Of a DNA stretch of 64,000 nt, positions 1 through 14,194 are shown in pieces. The first letter of the stretch is position 1; each line of letters opens with the position of its first letter. The DNA comes from Acanthornis magna (Eukaryota > Chordata > Aves > Passeriformes > Acanthizidae). A model generated the notes under the pieces. The model made no database searches and was not told the DNA's origin. It saw nothing but the letters and a program-made list of their open reading frames with translations. Made by a program: the position numbers and the translations under genes. The stretch covers positions 8,218,501 to 8,282,500 of the forward strand of contig JAWUZG010000004.1 in the NCBI GenBank assembly GCA_036785705.1, read 5' to 3'.

Positions 1-2454
1 ATCTTAATGGTATATTCTCCAGCTACCCTGTATACAGGGCTCCCACTGATATTAATAAATGTTCCTTTCATAGAACTACTGCAGAATATGAATAGAAATA
101 TGAATAGAAATCAAGAAGAGAAAAAAAAAATACTGTATAGAAGGGTTTCCTGATATTCAGAGGGAACCTCCTGTGTTTCAGTTTCTGCCTCTGGTCCTGT
201 CACTGGGCACCACTAAAAAGTCCCTGGCTCCTTCCTGTTTACACCCTCCCCTCAGGGAATACATTGGTCACTTCCCCCCAGCCTTCTCTTTTCCAGGATG
301 AACAGTCACAGCTTTAAAATATCATTGTAAAATATCCGATTAAGGAGTGCTATTAAAGAATTTATAGAACATTAGGCAAATGATTTTTATGATTTATTTA
401 ACTTGAAACTAACACTGATCTCAATTTAAAGAATGCATGATATGTTAGTTGACATGAAAGGAATTGCATCTATATACGTGTGGTGTATTGCATGTATTTA
501 GACCTGAATGAGTTGATAGAATTACTAATTAAATATATCTTCATTTTGAAGGAAAAACAAATGTAATATTTGATTGATTATTTTAAAGTTATTTCAGCAA
601 TCTGCACAATCTTATTATTTCATATATGACACAAAGTAATCAGTAATAACAGTGAAATGGATTTTCAAATATGTGTATGTAATTTCTTTCAAAGAGCAGA
701 TAATTTGAAAAGTTATAGTTAAAAGAGTAAAATTGTGCATTTGGTAGACAAAGGGGAAGGAAAGAAAGAATTTTTAAAATTCAGACTACCTTAATCTAAA
801 CTGACTTTGAGTCTAAAATAGGTGAGCAAGATGGGGTTTTTTGTTGTTTTGGTTTTTTTAATCCAAACTAAGATAAAAACAATAGAAAAACAGAGATTAT
901 AAGGAATCCAAAGGAATTTCTGTTCAGAGAAAGCAAATAGCTGATTCCAAAGCATAGTAATTAGTCAAAAGGCTTCAGCTTCTCAACTAACTTCAGACAT
1001 AGGCAGTCTGCTGGTCTATCTTTGATGTATTGACATGAGGATTTATTTATAATCAATACAGAGAAGCAGGAATTTTTAGGCTGTGATTTATCTCAAGTAG
1101 GTATCTTAATCCAGATGAATCACATATTGTAACTGTTTTCTTTCATTAGGTATGAACAAAAGCTGAGAAGAACTAGTTAAGATGCAGACTTCTCCATTTA
1201 ACTGGATAAACCCCACTCTCAGTTCAGTGGGTCTTGGATTTCTAGAAGAAATTTTTTTTTTATAATTATATAATGAAATATATCAATATGCCAAATTACT
1301 CCAAGACAACCCACGAGGGGCAAGAGGATGCCTATTAACCTGAAAAGGAGTGATTCCATTTACTTTAGGACTGATTCTGCTTATTTCCCACTAAGACAAA
1401 TTGATTTGGGGATATTGAGCTGACAAGCTTATATTTAAGTTTTAATCATAATTTAAGACCTTAGTGAAATAAACTTTCTGTGGAAAACAATAATTAAAAG
1501 TAGTAATTCATTATCCTCAAGTTTCTGAATACAGTAATTTTTAAATAATTCAGTAGTGAAGCATACACACACACTGCTCTTCACATGCACCTCCCTCCAC
1601 ACACACTCACACTGAGGCACCACCCCACACACACAGCCATGATCAGCATAACACATCATTAACCCCTTGGAAAAGACTGAAATGCTAAATGCCTCTCTTC
1701 CTGGGCAAAATATCTGGTACAATCAGAGGAAAATTCAGTTTAATATCTGCATCATATTTAAAACACAGTTTTTTATTTAATTTTATTTGCAGAATATTTT
1801 CATTTAATTTAATTGAAATTATTTATTTCTCATCTCCTGTATTTCTATGAATATTTTCTTCTAAAAATTGAAAAAAAGTACATTATATGTTTTCAAGATA
1901 AAACATTGGTTTATGCAATTTTAAACAATAATGATATGGAAGCATTTATTTGTCCCTCACTAAGGTAAAATAAATATTTTAATCACAGATCATTTACAAT
2001 TAAATACTTCACATTTATAAGATGGTTTTGAAAAAAATTGATCTTCATTGCTTATTCATTGTAAACAGCAATTTTTCAGTAAATGGAAAGTATGTGTGGT
2101 ATATTTCCATTAGTTAAAACACCAATTACTACTAATGGCCAGGCTGAACTGCAGTAAATAACACTTTGCCTTCTTCTTTGTCACTTCATGAAATCCTAAG
2201 ACAATGAAGTGTTGAAACACAGTTTTTCTCTTTGATAGTCTCCCATCCCATGTATTTTATGTTGTAATTCTTACATATTCTAAAGTTTGATATTTTCTGC
2301 ATAGCTTTCATTAGCCTTTCTGCTACAACACTGAATATCATAGATAATTACAATTTTGTACAGCTTTGAATTTACACCAACAGCTGAGAGAAAACTTGCT
2401 CTTATCCTTAAATCTGGGTTTCTTCTATATTCAAACCTTATTTCATAACCATCA
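1..2454. other. AT-rich intergenic DNA, no gene seen
   Basis: No open frame here has coding character. The only structured element is a degenerate CA-rich stretch near 1563-1637. The rest is unique-looking AT-rich sequence with short A and T runs. Confidence 0.7.
1563..1637. repeat. degenerate CA-rich simple repeat
   Basis: Runs of CACACA are broken by CTCC and CTGAGG segments, giving a C/A-rich plus strand. It reads as a decayed dinucleotide microsatellite. The minus-strand Cys/Val-rich open frame over it is a by-product of the repeat. Confidence 0.6.
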
Positions 2455-2600
2455 AGAGTCTCATTTGTTGCTGCTCAAAGCCCTGTCCAGCCTGACCTTG
2501 AACACTTTGAGGGATGGGACATACAGAACTTCTCTGGGCAACCTGTGCCAGTGTTTCACCACCCCCACAGTAAAGGATTTACTTCTTATATCTAATATAT
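2455..2600 (-). mobile_element. CR1 LINE fragment (antisense, 3' region)
   Basis: The plus strand reads as the complement of the CR1 3' region: a segment on the pattern 'CCCTGTCCAGCCTGACCTTG', followed by 'TCTCTGGGCAACCTGTGCCA' and 'CACAGTAAAGGATTTACTTC'. I know these phrases from antisense avian CR1 copies. The copy lacks the terminal octamer and is old. The overlapping 81-codon plus-strand frame from 2366 is a chance translation of this antisense repeat. Confidence 0.75.
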
Positions 2601-5469
2601 GCCAGCAATAATAAATCTAGGCATATAAAATGTGAGGAAAGTACTGAAATTATTTTGATTTGAAATACATTTTATATTAATAATAACTCACATACGACTA
2701 AAGTATATTGATGGGCGTTTGAGCTTCACACTTTTTGAAAAATGCATGGAATTTAAAATTAAAACCAGTAAAATTACAAACTTCTTACAATTTCCTTTTT
2801 CCTCTTATATTCAAAGCTGCATATGTCAAATATCTCTGCTTTTTACAGATCTCTCAGACACTCTCAGAAAAGGTTTTTATTTCTGACTAAAATATGGTTT
2901 GTATAGAGCACAATACTAGTGAAGGTTTTTGGGGGCATAGGGGGAAACACCTTCTCACTGGATTTGTGTATGCATAAATTTTATCCAAACTGGGAAATTC
3001 ATCCCAGATGTGTTATATTCATCATTCTTACTGCACCAGGCCTCAAGATTCTGTGAAAGTGATCCTGTGGACCTTGAACATAGCTCATGTGAAACACAGG
3101 AGAGGTGGTGATGAAAAAGTTGAGGGAGAGAATAAAGAGCATATGGCCCAGTACAGACACCAGAAAGTACTTTTCCATATGATCCACAGCCTGACAAATT
3201 GTTTAGCTCCATTTAAAGGGTGTGCTTGACAAATGGGGTTGACACAGATCTTCAAAATATCTTGTAGATCAGAATCCCTTTAAGCAAATTACCTTGGCCA
3301 GTCATTTTGCTGTTGATAATTTCCCCTTCACTCCGGCTGATCAGGCCAACCGATGTTGTTGCAAAACTATTGTAAAAAAAGGTACATACATTTTCACAGA
3401 TGCCAGTGAAAATACTCATTGATGATGATTCCTCAGGAAAGTGTACCAAGTTATGTACACTTACTTACTGTGCAATATCTAAGTTGGTGGTTTCACCATC
3501 AGCACTACTTTAGAAAATAAATTTTCGATCCACATAAAATATTTCATATGTCCTGTCTATCTGCCTCATTTCAGCCAATGAATAGGTTATGCTCCATCAG
3601 CAAAGTGTTTATGCTCATACATTTCTTTACACTGTGATAATTCTATAGTTTTTTTCTAAATCTAGCCACTGTCTATCCATAATTTTCAGATGTCCATAGT
3701 AGGGGTGTAAAGTTTTATGTTTACTGAGTCAAAAAATAACCTTCTCATTATCCTTTTATTAAAGACATGTAATATCAGTCTGAGATCTGAAAAATCAACT
3801 TAATTTGTTGTTTGCCAAGTATCATCAATGTGATACAAATTCTACTTGATAAATCTCACCCACACATTGCCATATGATACTACTAGTAATGTCTTCACAA
3901 CCTTTTCCTCATCGTTAGTTATTTTAGTGAAGTGAACGATTAGAACATAAGCAATGGCATTTGTTCAAGATGTGCCAGAAAGAGCTGCAGTCTGTTCACT
4001 TCTTCGCTGCCCACGTTAGCACTGCGCTGTAAAAAAGAAAGATTACTAGCAAAAGTGTTACTTTTAGTCTAAATTTGTAAATGATATTCGGAATACCCTG
4101 TTAAATGGCAAGATGCTATTTTAAAATATGGCATCTTAAAGGAAAAAGTCATCTTTAAAAAGGTTTTAAGACTGTTTTTTTCTAGGGGAAAAAAGAATAT
4201 TTGAGGTGTCCTAAGGTCCTTAGCCATACCATTTTGAAGATGGGTTAAAAACATAGTTCCTTCATAAAGGAAGAAAAGAGGACAATAAATATAATTCATT
4301 TAAAAATAGAGCTGTATATGTTTCTGGCTGAGATTACTGGACATAATTTCTTGTAAAGTCAAGGGATGGTAGTTATCTCTCCAATACTTTCCTTGCCTGA
4401 AGTTCATCTGCATTTTCTCCTATATCGAGTCTCCATTTATTAGTGATGGTATAGTCCATGTATGCATTAGAATATGCAACTAGAGCATTTGTCTCATACT
4501 TTCTAGTTAAAATTGGCTGGAACTGAATCTCTTATGCAGTATTTACAGTCACTTATATTACAATATCCTTATTTTCGCAAGTTTTCTTTAGACCATCTTT
4601 CAGAAGCAATTGCAAGTAGTAAGTACAACTTGCAGCAGGGAAAGCCTTGTGAGAGGAGAAAATAGCTACACTCTTCTGCTTTCTCAAGTTTCCTGTAGTT
4701 AAATACATGCCAAAAGACATTTCACAGTAGTACTACTGTCTTGTATGAATACTTGATATAATCATAACTTTGATGAAATTTTTAATGGGCTACTTTTCCT
4801 CAAAGCAGAAAATTTTTCTATTAATAATACATTTTTAATAATTTGGAAATGAATTTATGCACCAGTAGTGTAGAATATACTACTATTTCAAAAATAAGTT
4901 TCACAATCTAACTTAGAAAATGTTCCCTTTATTTGACATAAATATAAGAATTCTAGGGATCTTCATTCTATTGACGTAATTTTTTTCCTACTATGGTATT
5001 TTTTATATTAAACTTGTTTTACCTATGAAAATATTTTTCCATGACAACAATGGAAAATACCTATATTTACTCAATATTGCAGCGTCAGTATATTCTTTAT
5101 AATTATTTCAACATGGTCCAAATATTTCTGACAACTAGACAGCAGAGGTTAGCAGCAGTGAATGGGAATAACTTCTGAACAATTTCAGAAGGTTTCCCAG
5201 GAAGGGCTTGCTTTCTGCCACTGCAAATTTTCCATGAGATATGGTCTGATTAACAGTTGCATAAAAAGAGTATTTTTGCACAAACCTTGAGGCAAGTTCT
5301 GTCTCAAATTTACCAGTAAATGCAAAGAGGGTAAATGTGGTTCTTCACACTCCTCTGTGCACTTTCTGTATCGAGAGTGAGGTGACTCCAGGAATAAGTT
5401 TTTCATCTCTCTTCAGAACACAGGGTACATCGTCACTTCATGCATCTTTTTCTGGGACTCATGGCAGCT

Positions 5470-5511
5470 AAGTGTGTTCAGCAAAACACTCTTAAAGTGT
5501 GTTCAGCAAAA
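5470..5511. repeat. short tandem duplication, 17 bp unit at 25 bp spacing
   Basis: The 17-mer AAGTGTGTTCAGCAAAA occurs exactly at 5470-5486 and again at 5495-5511, separated by 8 bases. It looks like a small local duplication. Confidence 0.85.
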
Positions 5512-8163
5512 AATGTGTACCATTAGCAAACTTGAACATGACTAAAATAGAGTCAATTCAAATACTGACAGGGCAATACTCTATACCAGCAGTACATGAC
5601 ACTATTAGAAGACTGTGTAACAATATTTGTGTACATGCCCAAGTTCTGGGTTGTTTAAAGTCTGCACTCTAAATATATTTTACATTTTTCACATATTAAA
5701 AAAAAATCATACTGGAAATGAGCATCTCTCACTGGCTCAGGGCAATATAAACTGCATTTCTTCACGAGTCTAATTAATTGGATTTCAGGGAAATTGACAC
5801 CATCTTCTCTCCCATAGGTTTTCTCTGAAGCTAAGGAGTGGGAGAAAACTTTAAACGCTGAGATACGATTTTGTACTTCACAAGGTGATGGGAATTTTGC
5901 TATTGATTTCAATGCCAATTCAAGTATCAATTCTTCTCTTGACCCAACAGCTTTTCCTCCTTTGCAATTCAGCTCCTGATTTTGGCAGAGTAAGGAATGC
6001 TTCTACTTTTTATGCTTGGGTTTTTTTGAGGTTAAGTACATAGGCTTTCTAACTGCCTTGTGCTTGAGAACAAATCATATCTGACATATTATCACAATCC
6101 CTATTTATGGCACATTTTCCATTGCAAATTTTTGCAGATTGTGTAGGAAAAGACAACAGCTTCAAAGCCTTACATAGCTTTGACTTTCCTGCCAAATGAG
6201 CCCTCAGAGAAGAACCACCCAATTGATTCTTGCATTCTACTCCCCTTCTTCAAAGCACTCAAGTTTTTTGCCTTGTCATCCATCAGTTGCGTCAGGGCAG
6301 TGGGAGAATTTTATTTTACAGAGAATGGTCAGTGTGGTCCAGGAATGTAAATTGGTAGACTTCAAGTCGGGTATTTCATTAGATCTCAAAGGCAATGATA
6401 ATACACAGTTCCAGGACAGTCACACAGATCACTATCGACACACTGAATCTCACTCGGCAGTACGAACGTGAGAGGATGATATCATTTTGATTTGATTTTT
6501 GTTCCAGGACAAGAAAGTAACACCATGCAGCAGCTGTTGTTTCTCATGTGGAAGCTCAGAATAAGACCATGAATCTTCATTCCAACAATACAGTGCAGAA
6601 GCCAAAGCTGCAGATAACTGTAGCAAGAACTAGATCTGAAATGTTTAAGTAGATCAAGGCCAAAAAAAGAGATTCTTATTCATCTGTAAAAAATTTTGAA
6701 GTTGTAAAGTAGAGAGTGTAGTTCATATTTTATATGATGGGTTCACTGTTCTGGCACTGAGCCCAGGCAGAAACAGATTCTGTAAAGAAAAGAAACACAA
6801 GTATTTAAATATTCCATTAGTAGGTAATTGTCATTCTTTGCTAAATGCCACTGGGTCTAAGAGCAGCATAGTTTTTCCAGAAAGTCTATTTCAAATCTTC
6901 CAACTTGCAGCTCTAGTCCAGGCAATCCATGTAAGAAAGGAAAAAGAATCCTAGGAGGCCTGTATGACAAGGGAAACTGTTCTCTAAGTCATGTATATGT
7001 TACAGACTCTCCATTTGGGGTACCTTGGAAAGCACCTTCAAATTGCCAATGTCTTGAAAAAGATAATCTCAGAAAGAAGAGTCAGTGAAATTTTTCTCCA
7101 TTTTTCCCTTTGTATTTTGAAGAGATTGAATCTTACCTATATCCAACTCAAACAAAGTTCCAGCCAGGAAATTTCAAAAAGCAGAAAACCACTTTAATTC
7201 TGGGTGAAGAAATGAACTGAATTTTTAAATCCATCATTTTTCTTTCCCAGTAAATGCTGTTGAATGTTTAACAGGAAATAAGGAAGCCAAAAGTCTGAGA
7301 AAATGCTGAAAATAAATTTCTCTCTGAGACAATTTTATTGAATCACCATTGTTACTTGAAATAATCAAAGGGAAAAATAGGACTGGGAAGAACTGTACGT
7401 TGTTCTGGAAAAAACCTCCAGCAGCAGTCTTGCAGACATTGGTTGCTGGCATCAATTTTAATAGTTGGGATTTTTTTAAATTTTGTGTAAGACAAAAATA
7501 TTATTTTTATATACTTTTTTAATACATATGCTAGAGGACACTGTGAAAGTACTAAGCCATAAATACAAATTCAAAAGTTTATAACTATCTAGAATAAAGT
7601 AAGTCTAAGGTGGTATACCAAGAAGAAAACAGCATTTTTCTTTTGATGATGAAAAAAATGAAGGAAATTGTAGAGTGCAGACCTATTATTTCACTTCCTG
7701 AAAAACCGAGTAGGTTTGCTATGGCTGATGGTTTTCATTAGGAAGGAAGAAATTCCTTTTGAAAAAAACCTTCAAATTGACTTCACATGAAAGCTATAGT
7801 GTTTAATTTCACTAATCATGAACAGAACTTGATATGGAAATCATGTTGGTAATGGAGATAAGGATACTTGGGCCATGCATCAGGAACATAAAAAAGCATT
7901 AAAATGCTGGTAAGACTGTGTTCCTGTACTAATGAGAAGTGAGTGCAAAAGGGATGTTTTCCTTTAAGAGTCTTCAAGATTAACAGCAGAATAAATTTGT
8001 TCATGTGAAGTATTTATGAATATAATTAACCTTTAAAATAACATTGTTTTAAAAAACCTGTTTACGGTATCTCTTAAAATGATAGACAGTTATCATAGAA
8101 AAATAAAACCTTTTTTTTCTAACTGTTGTGCACTCTGAAAAAATTTTTTACCATAACTATAAA

Positions 8164-8185
8164 ATAACTATATATGTATAGTTAT
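8164..8185. repeat. perfect AT-rich inverted repeat
   Basis: ATAACTATA (8164-8172) and its exact complement TATAGTTAT (8177-8185) flank a 4-base loop. Palindromes like this are common in AT-rich vertebrate DNA. No function is implied. Confidence 0.8.
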
Positions 8186-10671
8186 ATAACTTTTACTTTT
8201 GCTCTAAAATAGTATTTTTTCATGCTGGAAAGTATGTCAATTACAATAATGCCTTGTAGCACACTTGGCACTTTAGTCTCTTGTTTAGCTTTTTATTCAT
8301 CTAACAAGTTTCACATCGACTGTTTTTCAACCTTAATTAATGGTGCCTTTGTACTTATGCAGCATCCATGGAGAATTTCTTGGATTTTATATTGTACTCT
8401 ATTCTAAATGGCAGGTTCTGTATTCTGCCATCTGTCTAGCTTTCCTGTTTGATACAGCTTCTGAGAGGTATTTTCAGACTTGAGGACTACCTTCAAGAGC
8501 AATGTTAAATACATGCATTTTACTTCTTGGTTAATGCAAAACCATTTTTCCTGTACAGCACAATAGTAATATGAAAATAATGATGGTAGACTTGATTCTC
8601 ATCCTACTAATACACAGAGGACTATTATCATCATTAGAATCCAAGCAAGTCATATTTATTGCACATGCAGTATCACCACTGATGCAAATCACCCTGTAAA
8701 TTCAAAATTAACCTGTATCATAGGAGTGGATTGAATTTTTCTATTGATCTTTTACTTGAAACAGAAAACTAATTATTTTGACAATCAATGCATAATTCCA
8801 ACCTAACTTTCAAATACTGCTTTCAAACAGTTGAAACATGTCAGTTTATAAAACCATACAGTACAGTACACAATACCAGACCAGGTCAAATACATTAAAA
8901 AGAAAAAAAAAAATCAAAGCACAAATTCATTCACATCTGCAAGCCCTCAAGAATGCTCAGGCTCAAATGTCTTCAGAAAACTAGGCTGGTGGCACAGATT
9001 TCTACCTTTGCACCAGCAGAGGCAGCTGATATCTTTATAGGATGCAATCTTGCTTATATTACCCTCCAGAGCAATCTTCTGCACCCCGCCCAAAACACCT
9101 TCTGCTCTATTCCTTGGACTTCTCATTTGCATATCTACAGAGTCCTGCAAAGTGAGTCAAGGTTTAGGTAATAGTTTTCTGATATTTAGAAACACTGTGT
9201 TAAATTTATTTATTTCATCTTGTCTAAGCATACTGTAACTTTCTGAAGTGAACTATGTGGAGAATGTCACGCGTATTTTGCATATTAGTTCTCCTTCACA
9301 TTAAAACTTCTCACAGAGCCCTGTGACACCTTACTGCAAAAATATATAGTTGAAAAGAGTGGTTGGGGAAGTTAGAAAAGCCAGAAAAACATGTAAACAA
9401 TCTAATAATAGAGCCTTGAATTTCTGTATATAATTACATCATGTAAGGTCAAAATATAATATTTTAAATATTTTTGTATAATAACGAGCATGGGGGAGAC
9501 AGAATCCAGACAGATTTTTTGAAACAGTTCCAGGAAAAAATAGTCTTAACTTGAAAGTATAGCATTAAATATTTTTATACAACCTGAGTTCTCTTTACTT
9601 AATAATACGATTTGTATAAATGAATTGGAAAATAAGAAATAAATTAAGAAAAAGGTTCAAGCAGTGAAAGATGAGATTCTTCTCTTACTGTTTAAAATTT
9701 TCCTTCTATTCCAGATTAAAAATATTAGGTGGATAAATGGCCACACACTATTTAAAAAAATCTGGACATAAAAAATTCATAAATTTCTATAGGACTTGGA
9801 TGTTAGGTATTTCTGAAAACCTTTATTTGGCTGCTTCCCAACCCTGATGCAGTCCACTTAAACCCAGCTGTATTTCAGATGCTCAGTGAAACTGTACATG
9901 TAATGCATGTAGTTTACATATAATCCACAGAAAATCTAGATAAATATGAAGATTTTTTCAGTAAATAGCATTAAAGTTATTTGTACAAACACATTGATGG
10001 GGTTTCTGCTGTCTTCTTAAGGCCACTTCCTCCAGAGACCTCCCCATTAAATCTCTATAGTTCTTCTCTTCTGGTGATCCCCAGTCAGCAGTGGGATTGT
10101 CCAACTGCATGTAATTAATTTATGCTATAGCTGCACACAGAGGGCTTCTGTGGGACAGCACCACATGAGCCATATCAATATCACCCTATTTGTATAAACT
10201 GAGATACCTCAGCTGGACCTAAAGGCACAAGATTGTGCACTGCTTTTGTAATACAAAGTGGGTACTGAAAAGGATGCTTGGGAATTTAAATATTTCTGCT
10301 TCTAGCTTAAGCAGCACTAACTCCTGGTCTTTATCTGAAAAACTATGTGAATTAATCCTTTTGGCATTCACAGACAAATAAAAATGTGACTAATACACTA
10401 AGAACTGTCAAAAGAATAACAATTGCAATAATTAACTTATAAAAAGAATTAATTTTAAGAAATCAGGAAGAAGGACTAATCATGCAAATATCCTACCCTA
10501 GGTATTATTCTGTTTATTTATACAAGTTTCTTATCATATTCCCATCTATTGCATGTGTGCCTCTGATGGCACAAATACTTGTAAAGCTTACCAGAAAAAA
10601 AAACATGTGCTCTCTACAAACAGCAAAACATTTATTTATGGTTGGATTTGCTAATTACATTTGGACTCAAT

Positions 10672-10722
10672 GTTCTTAAAGGTCTTTTCCAACATAAATG
10701 GTTCTATAATTCTCTAAGTTAC
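10672..10722 (+). mobile_element. very short CR1 LINE 3' end
   Basis: The stretch TTAAAGGTCTTTTCCAACAT, followed by a decayed 'AATGGTTCTATAATTCT', matches the last ~50 bases of avian CR1 (the AAGGTCCCTTCCAACC...ATTCTATG type end). Only the tail is present, as expected for extreme 5' truncation. Confidence 0.65.
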
Positions 10723-12444
10723 ACATCCTGCTCTATTGAGATATGTCATCAGACTACGCTAAGACAAATTTTTGGAACTGCTAATTAAAATTCTACAACC
10801 ACAGTGAAGCTGGGGAGGGAACACAGATCACTACAGTTATGGTGTGGCATGCCAATACTTCCTTTTAATCATGATGATTTTCATTTTTAAATCCATGACA
10901 TCACAGGCACTAATTAAATATCCTTTGGGCAGGAAGGAATATATTATTCTTCTCATTTTACTGATGGGTAAGCTGAAAAGCAAAGCAGTTAATTCAAAAT
11001 GAAAATGTAATAAAGTCAGTAGTAAAACTTACTACAGTTTTGTTTACTACCCTAAATCCTTACTATCCCAAAACACAATAACAGCTGTAAAAACCTTTTG
11101 GCTGATCATTTTTTTTCCTACACCTACATGCCAGGTTAAGGGATAGATGATTCCAAACAATGGTAATCCAGAATAAAGCATCCTTGGCATCATGTTCAGG
11201 TTTTGTGTAGCCCAATAAAGTTATTCCATTGGTTTGGGGAGCATCTTAGAAGGTTGGGTGTTGTTTGGTTTCAAACCATCTTGTTGATTCAGGTATTCAG
11301 TAGCAATGAGAAAGTTTAAAATAATGCTATGCATTGACTTTCATATATGACAAACATACTTCTAAAACACAGAAAGCTGACCCAACACCCTACTGCACAT
11401 GGTTGAAGTGGCATCCTCTTCCCCATAGGTTTTTCTATTAGTTTTTAACTGTTTTCCTACCAGATTAGTGAGCTGAACTAGCTCAAAAAGGAGTCAGATA
11501 AGCATCAGAGCTTTCAAATAAAAAAACAGATGCAAAATGGTGATTTGTAACTGCCTTTGAAAATATAAGTTTTTCGTACTTTTTATAGATACATAACATT
11601 CTCTAGAATGATATTGCTCCAATTTTTTTTTTTTATTCTAAATTGTATGCATTCTTTTGTCCATTTTAGTAAATAGATTTTCTCTGGTACGTTCTTTCAA
11701 GCTGAAATTGGCTCTAGTAGATATAAACACTCTAGTAGGCAAAAGTGGACAATAAAAAAGGACATTTAGAATGTATTGCCCTTAACTTCCCAATAAAGCA
11801 AGTGAAGGAAGCAGGCAGGAGATCTTCAGATAATATGCTATGTGAATTGAAAAGAATCTATCCTTATTTGAAACAACTGAGAAACTTACACAATGTAACA
11901 GTTTAGAGAGATTAAAAGGCCACATATGATGTCAAATCTATTCTTTTAACATTTCAATTAAACAAGGTTTCTCTAAGTACAATATATATAAAATATAGGT
12001 GAATTTGCAGAAGCAATTGAACTAGGTTTGTTTTATAAATACAATGTTTTTTAATTAAACTGGGTATTCAGGGAAGCAACCCTGAAATTGAAAGGATTTA
12101 GGAACATACAAATGTCAAGACTGGCAGTTCATTAGCTTTAACAGTCTCTTTGAGATAAGATTAATTTCTAACTTCTGCTTGTAGTGGGTCTAATGCCCCA
12201 ATGTTTAAAAAAAACATTCTCAAAAAGCTTTGAGAAAGCAGAGAAAAGTATGATTTATAGGGGTTAAGTAGTCCTTTAAAAGGCGTCTCTTGGAAAAGAG
12301 ATAAAAAACTCTAATGACTGTGGAGTATATTACAAAACTGTAATGAAGCATGTAAGGGGCATGAGCCTGTAATAAAAATAGTATGCTGGGTTCATCTGTT
12401 GAAAACGATCCAGAATGGCTGAAATTATGATTCACTTGTTATGG

Positions 12445-12479
<35 letters not shown>

Positions 12480-13394
12480 AGAAGAAGAAGAAAACATAAG
12501 GAAAAAAAAAATATTTTGAACATACTTTCTCATTCCAAGATGGTATTATGGCTTTATTACATTTTGTTACTAATACTATTTCATATCTTATTAAATGTCT
12601 TGAAATATGAAGTGAGAGTGTTCACACTTTAACCATACAAAGAAATATTGATGGATCTCTTACTTTATACAGCAGCAGATATGGTTTAGCAGTCCTTCAA
12701 ATTCAGTCCTCCAAAGTGAATGCTCACTTCCCAGTCCACCAGTCCACCAGAATCCTTAATTATCTCTAAAAATGCTTTGCTTTATCTCATTATCTGGATG
12801 TGTCTCCCTATCTCCACTTTGAGCTCCTTGTTCTGTCATCTACAAGATGAGATCCAATTTAGCCTACCAAGGATATAGCCTTTCAAAACCACATATATTA
12901 TCTTCTGTATTCTTACAGATATATTCATATTGCAGGAAGAAGTTTGGAAGATCGTAGTCTTTTTGTTTCTCAGATAGGTTGCTGTGTAAAACAGCTCTTA
13001 TTTTATTTTTTTCCCTGCTAAAATATGTGGTCTGTTCTTAAATTATTGTGATGTTAAGCTCATTATCATATATTCTGTAGTCTTAGAGAGTACGCAGCAA
13101 AGTATTCTGTTTTTTCTGAGGACATTTTACTATTTTTATGAGAAATGCTGAAGGTCTGAATTTAGTTGCAAAGGTCACTGATTCACAGATTGCAAAATTG
13201 TTAAGTCTAGTAACAGCAGGAAAAGTATGCTGTTGCTGTGTGTGTAAATGTCAAGTCAGCTGCTGTTGGGATAAAAAGCATGAACATAACCAAAGATCTC
13301 TGCATGGGTATAAAAGAAATGAATTAGAAGATATTTATTATGATTTCTGCACTAAGAAACAAGAATAAGTATGAAGCGCTAATTTCAGTGGTTA
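10723..13394. other. intergenic DNA with one poly-A/GAA tract
   Basis: No gene seen. It holds the A33(GAA)5 tract at 12445-12492. The Lys/Arg-rich open frame at 12441 is a translation of that tract. Confidence 0.65.
12445..12492 (+). repeat. A33 followed by (GAA)5
   Basis: An uninterrupted run of 33 A residues (12445-12477) runs straight into five GAA units. It is either a poly-A microsatellite or the tail of an old retroposed sequence. CR1, the main bird LINE, does not leave poly-A tails, so a CR1 origin is unlikely. No source gene is recognisable to its left. Confidence 0.85.
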
Positions 13395-14194
13395 GACAGC
13401 ATCGTCTTTGGTCCAGTCCTCTTCAACGTCTTCATTAACAACCTGGACACAGGACTTGAAGGAATACTAGGTAAGTTTGCCAAAGGCACTAAACCGGGAG
13501 GAGCTGTCAACTCCTCTGAGGGTACAGAGGCCCCGCAGAGAGACCTTGACAAATCAGAGATGGACAATCACCAACCATATGAAGTTTAACAGGGTGCCTG
13601 ATTCAGCACCTGGGACAGAGCAATCCTGCCTGCGTGCATAGGCTGGAGAATGAGAGGCTGGAGAGCAGAGCTGCAGAAAGTGACCTTCGGGTCCTGGTCG
13701 ATGGCAAGTTGAACATGAGTCACCAGTGCCCTGGCAGCCACGAGGGCCACCCGTGTCCTGAGGGCATCAGGCACAGCATCACCATCTGGTCAAGGGAGGG
13801 GATTGTCCCTCTTTGCTCTGCACTGGAGCAGCCTCATCTCAAGTGCTGGGGGCAGTTTTGGGTGCCATAACAAAAAAAGACATTAAGCTATTAGAGAGCA
13901 TCCAAATGAGGACTACAAGCACAGGACTCAAGGCAATGGCATGAAACTGAGTCAGGGGAGGTTTAGGTCAGATATCAGGAAAAAGTTTTTCATCCAGAGG
14001 GTGGTAGGGCCCCAGAAGAGGCTCTCCAAGGAAATGGTCATGGTACCAAGCCTGTCTGAGTTCAAGAAGCATTTGGACAATGCTCTCAGGCACATGGTGT
14101 GAGTCTTGAGAATAGTGTGCTGCAGGGATGGGAGTTGGACTTGATGATTCTGATGGGGCCGTTCCAACTCAGCTGATTCTATGATTCTATGATT
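13395..14194 (+). mobile_element. CR1 LINE, 5'-truncated, ORF2 end plus 3' UTR
   Basis: An 800-base 5'-truncated CR1 copy in sense orientation. The left end encodes remnants of the reverse transcriptase C-terminal half ('FGPVLFNVFINNLDTG', then a decayed DDTKLGGAV-like part, 'LRVLVDGKLNMSHQC' and 'IVPLCSALEQPHLKCWGQFW'), with stops and frameshifts. The right end has the CR1 3' UTR and finishes in two and a half copies of the ATTCTATG octamer (14175-14194). The copy is incapable of retrotransposition. Confidence 0.93.

Larger units (their letters stand above)
2601..10671. other. AT-rich intergenic DNA, no gene seen
   Basis: About 8 kb without a recognisable gene or large repeat. Short open frames are under 95 codons, have low-complexity or repeat-free AT-rich composition and resemble no family I know. 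Small local structures at 5470-5511 and 8164-8185 are listed separately. Confidence 0.65.
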
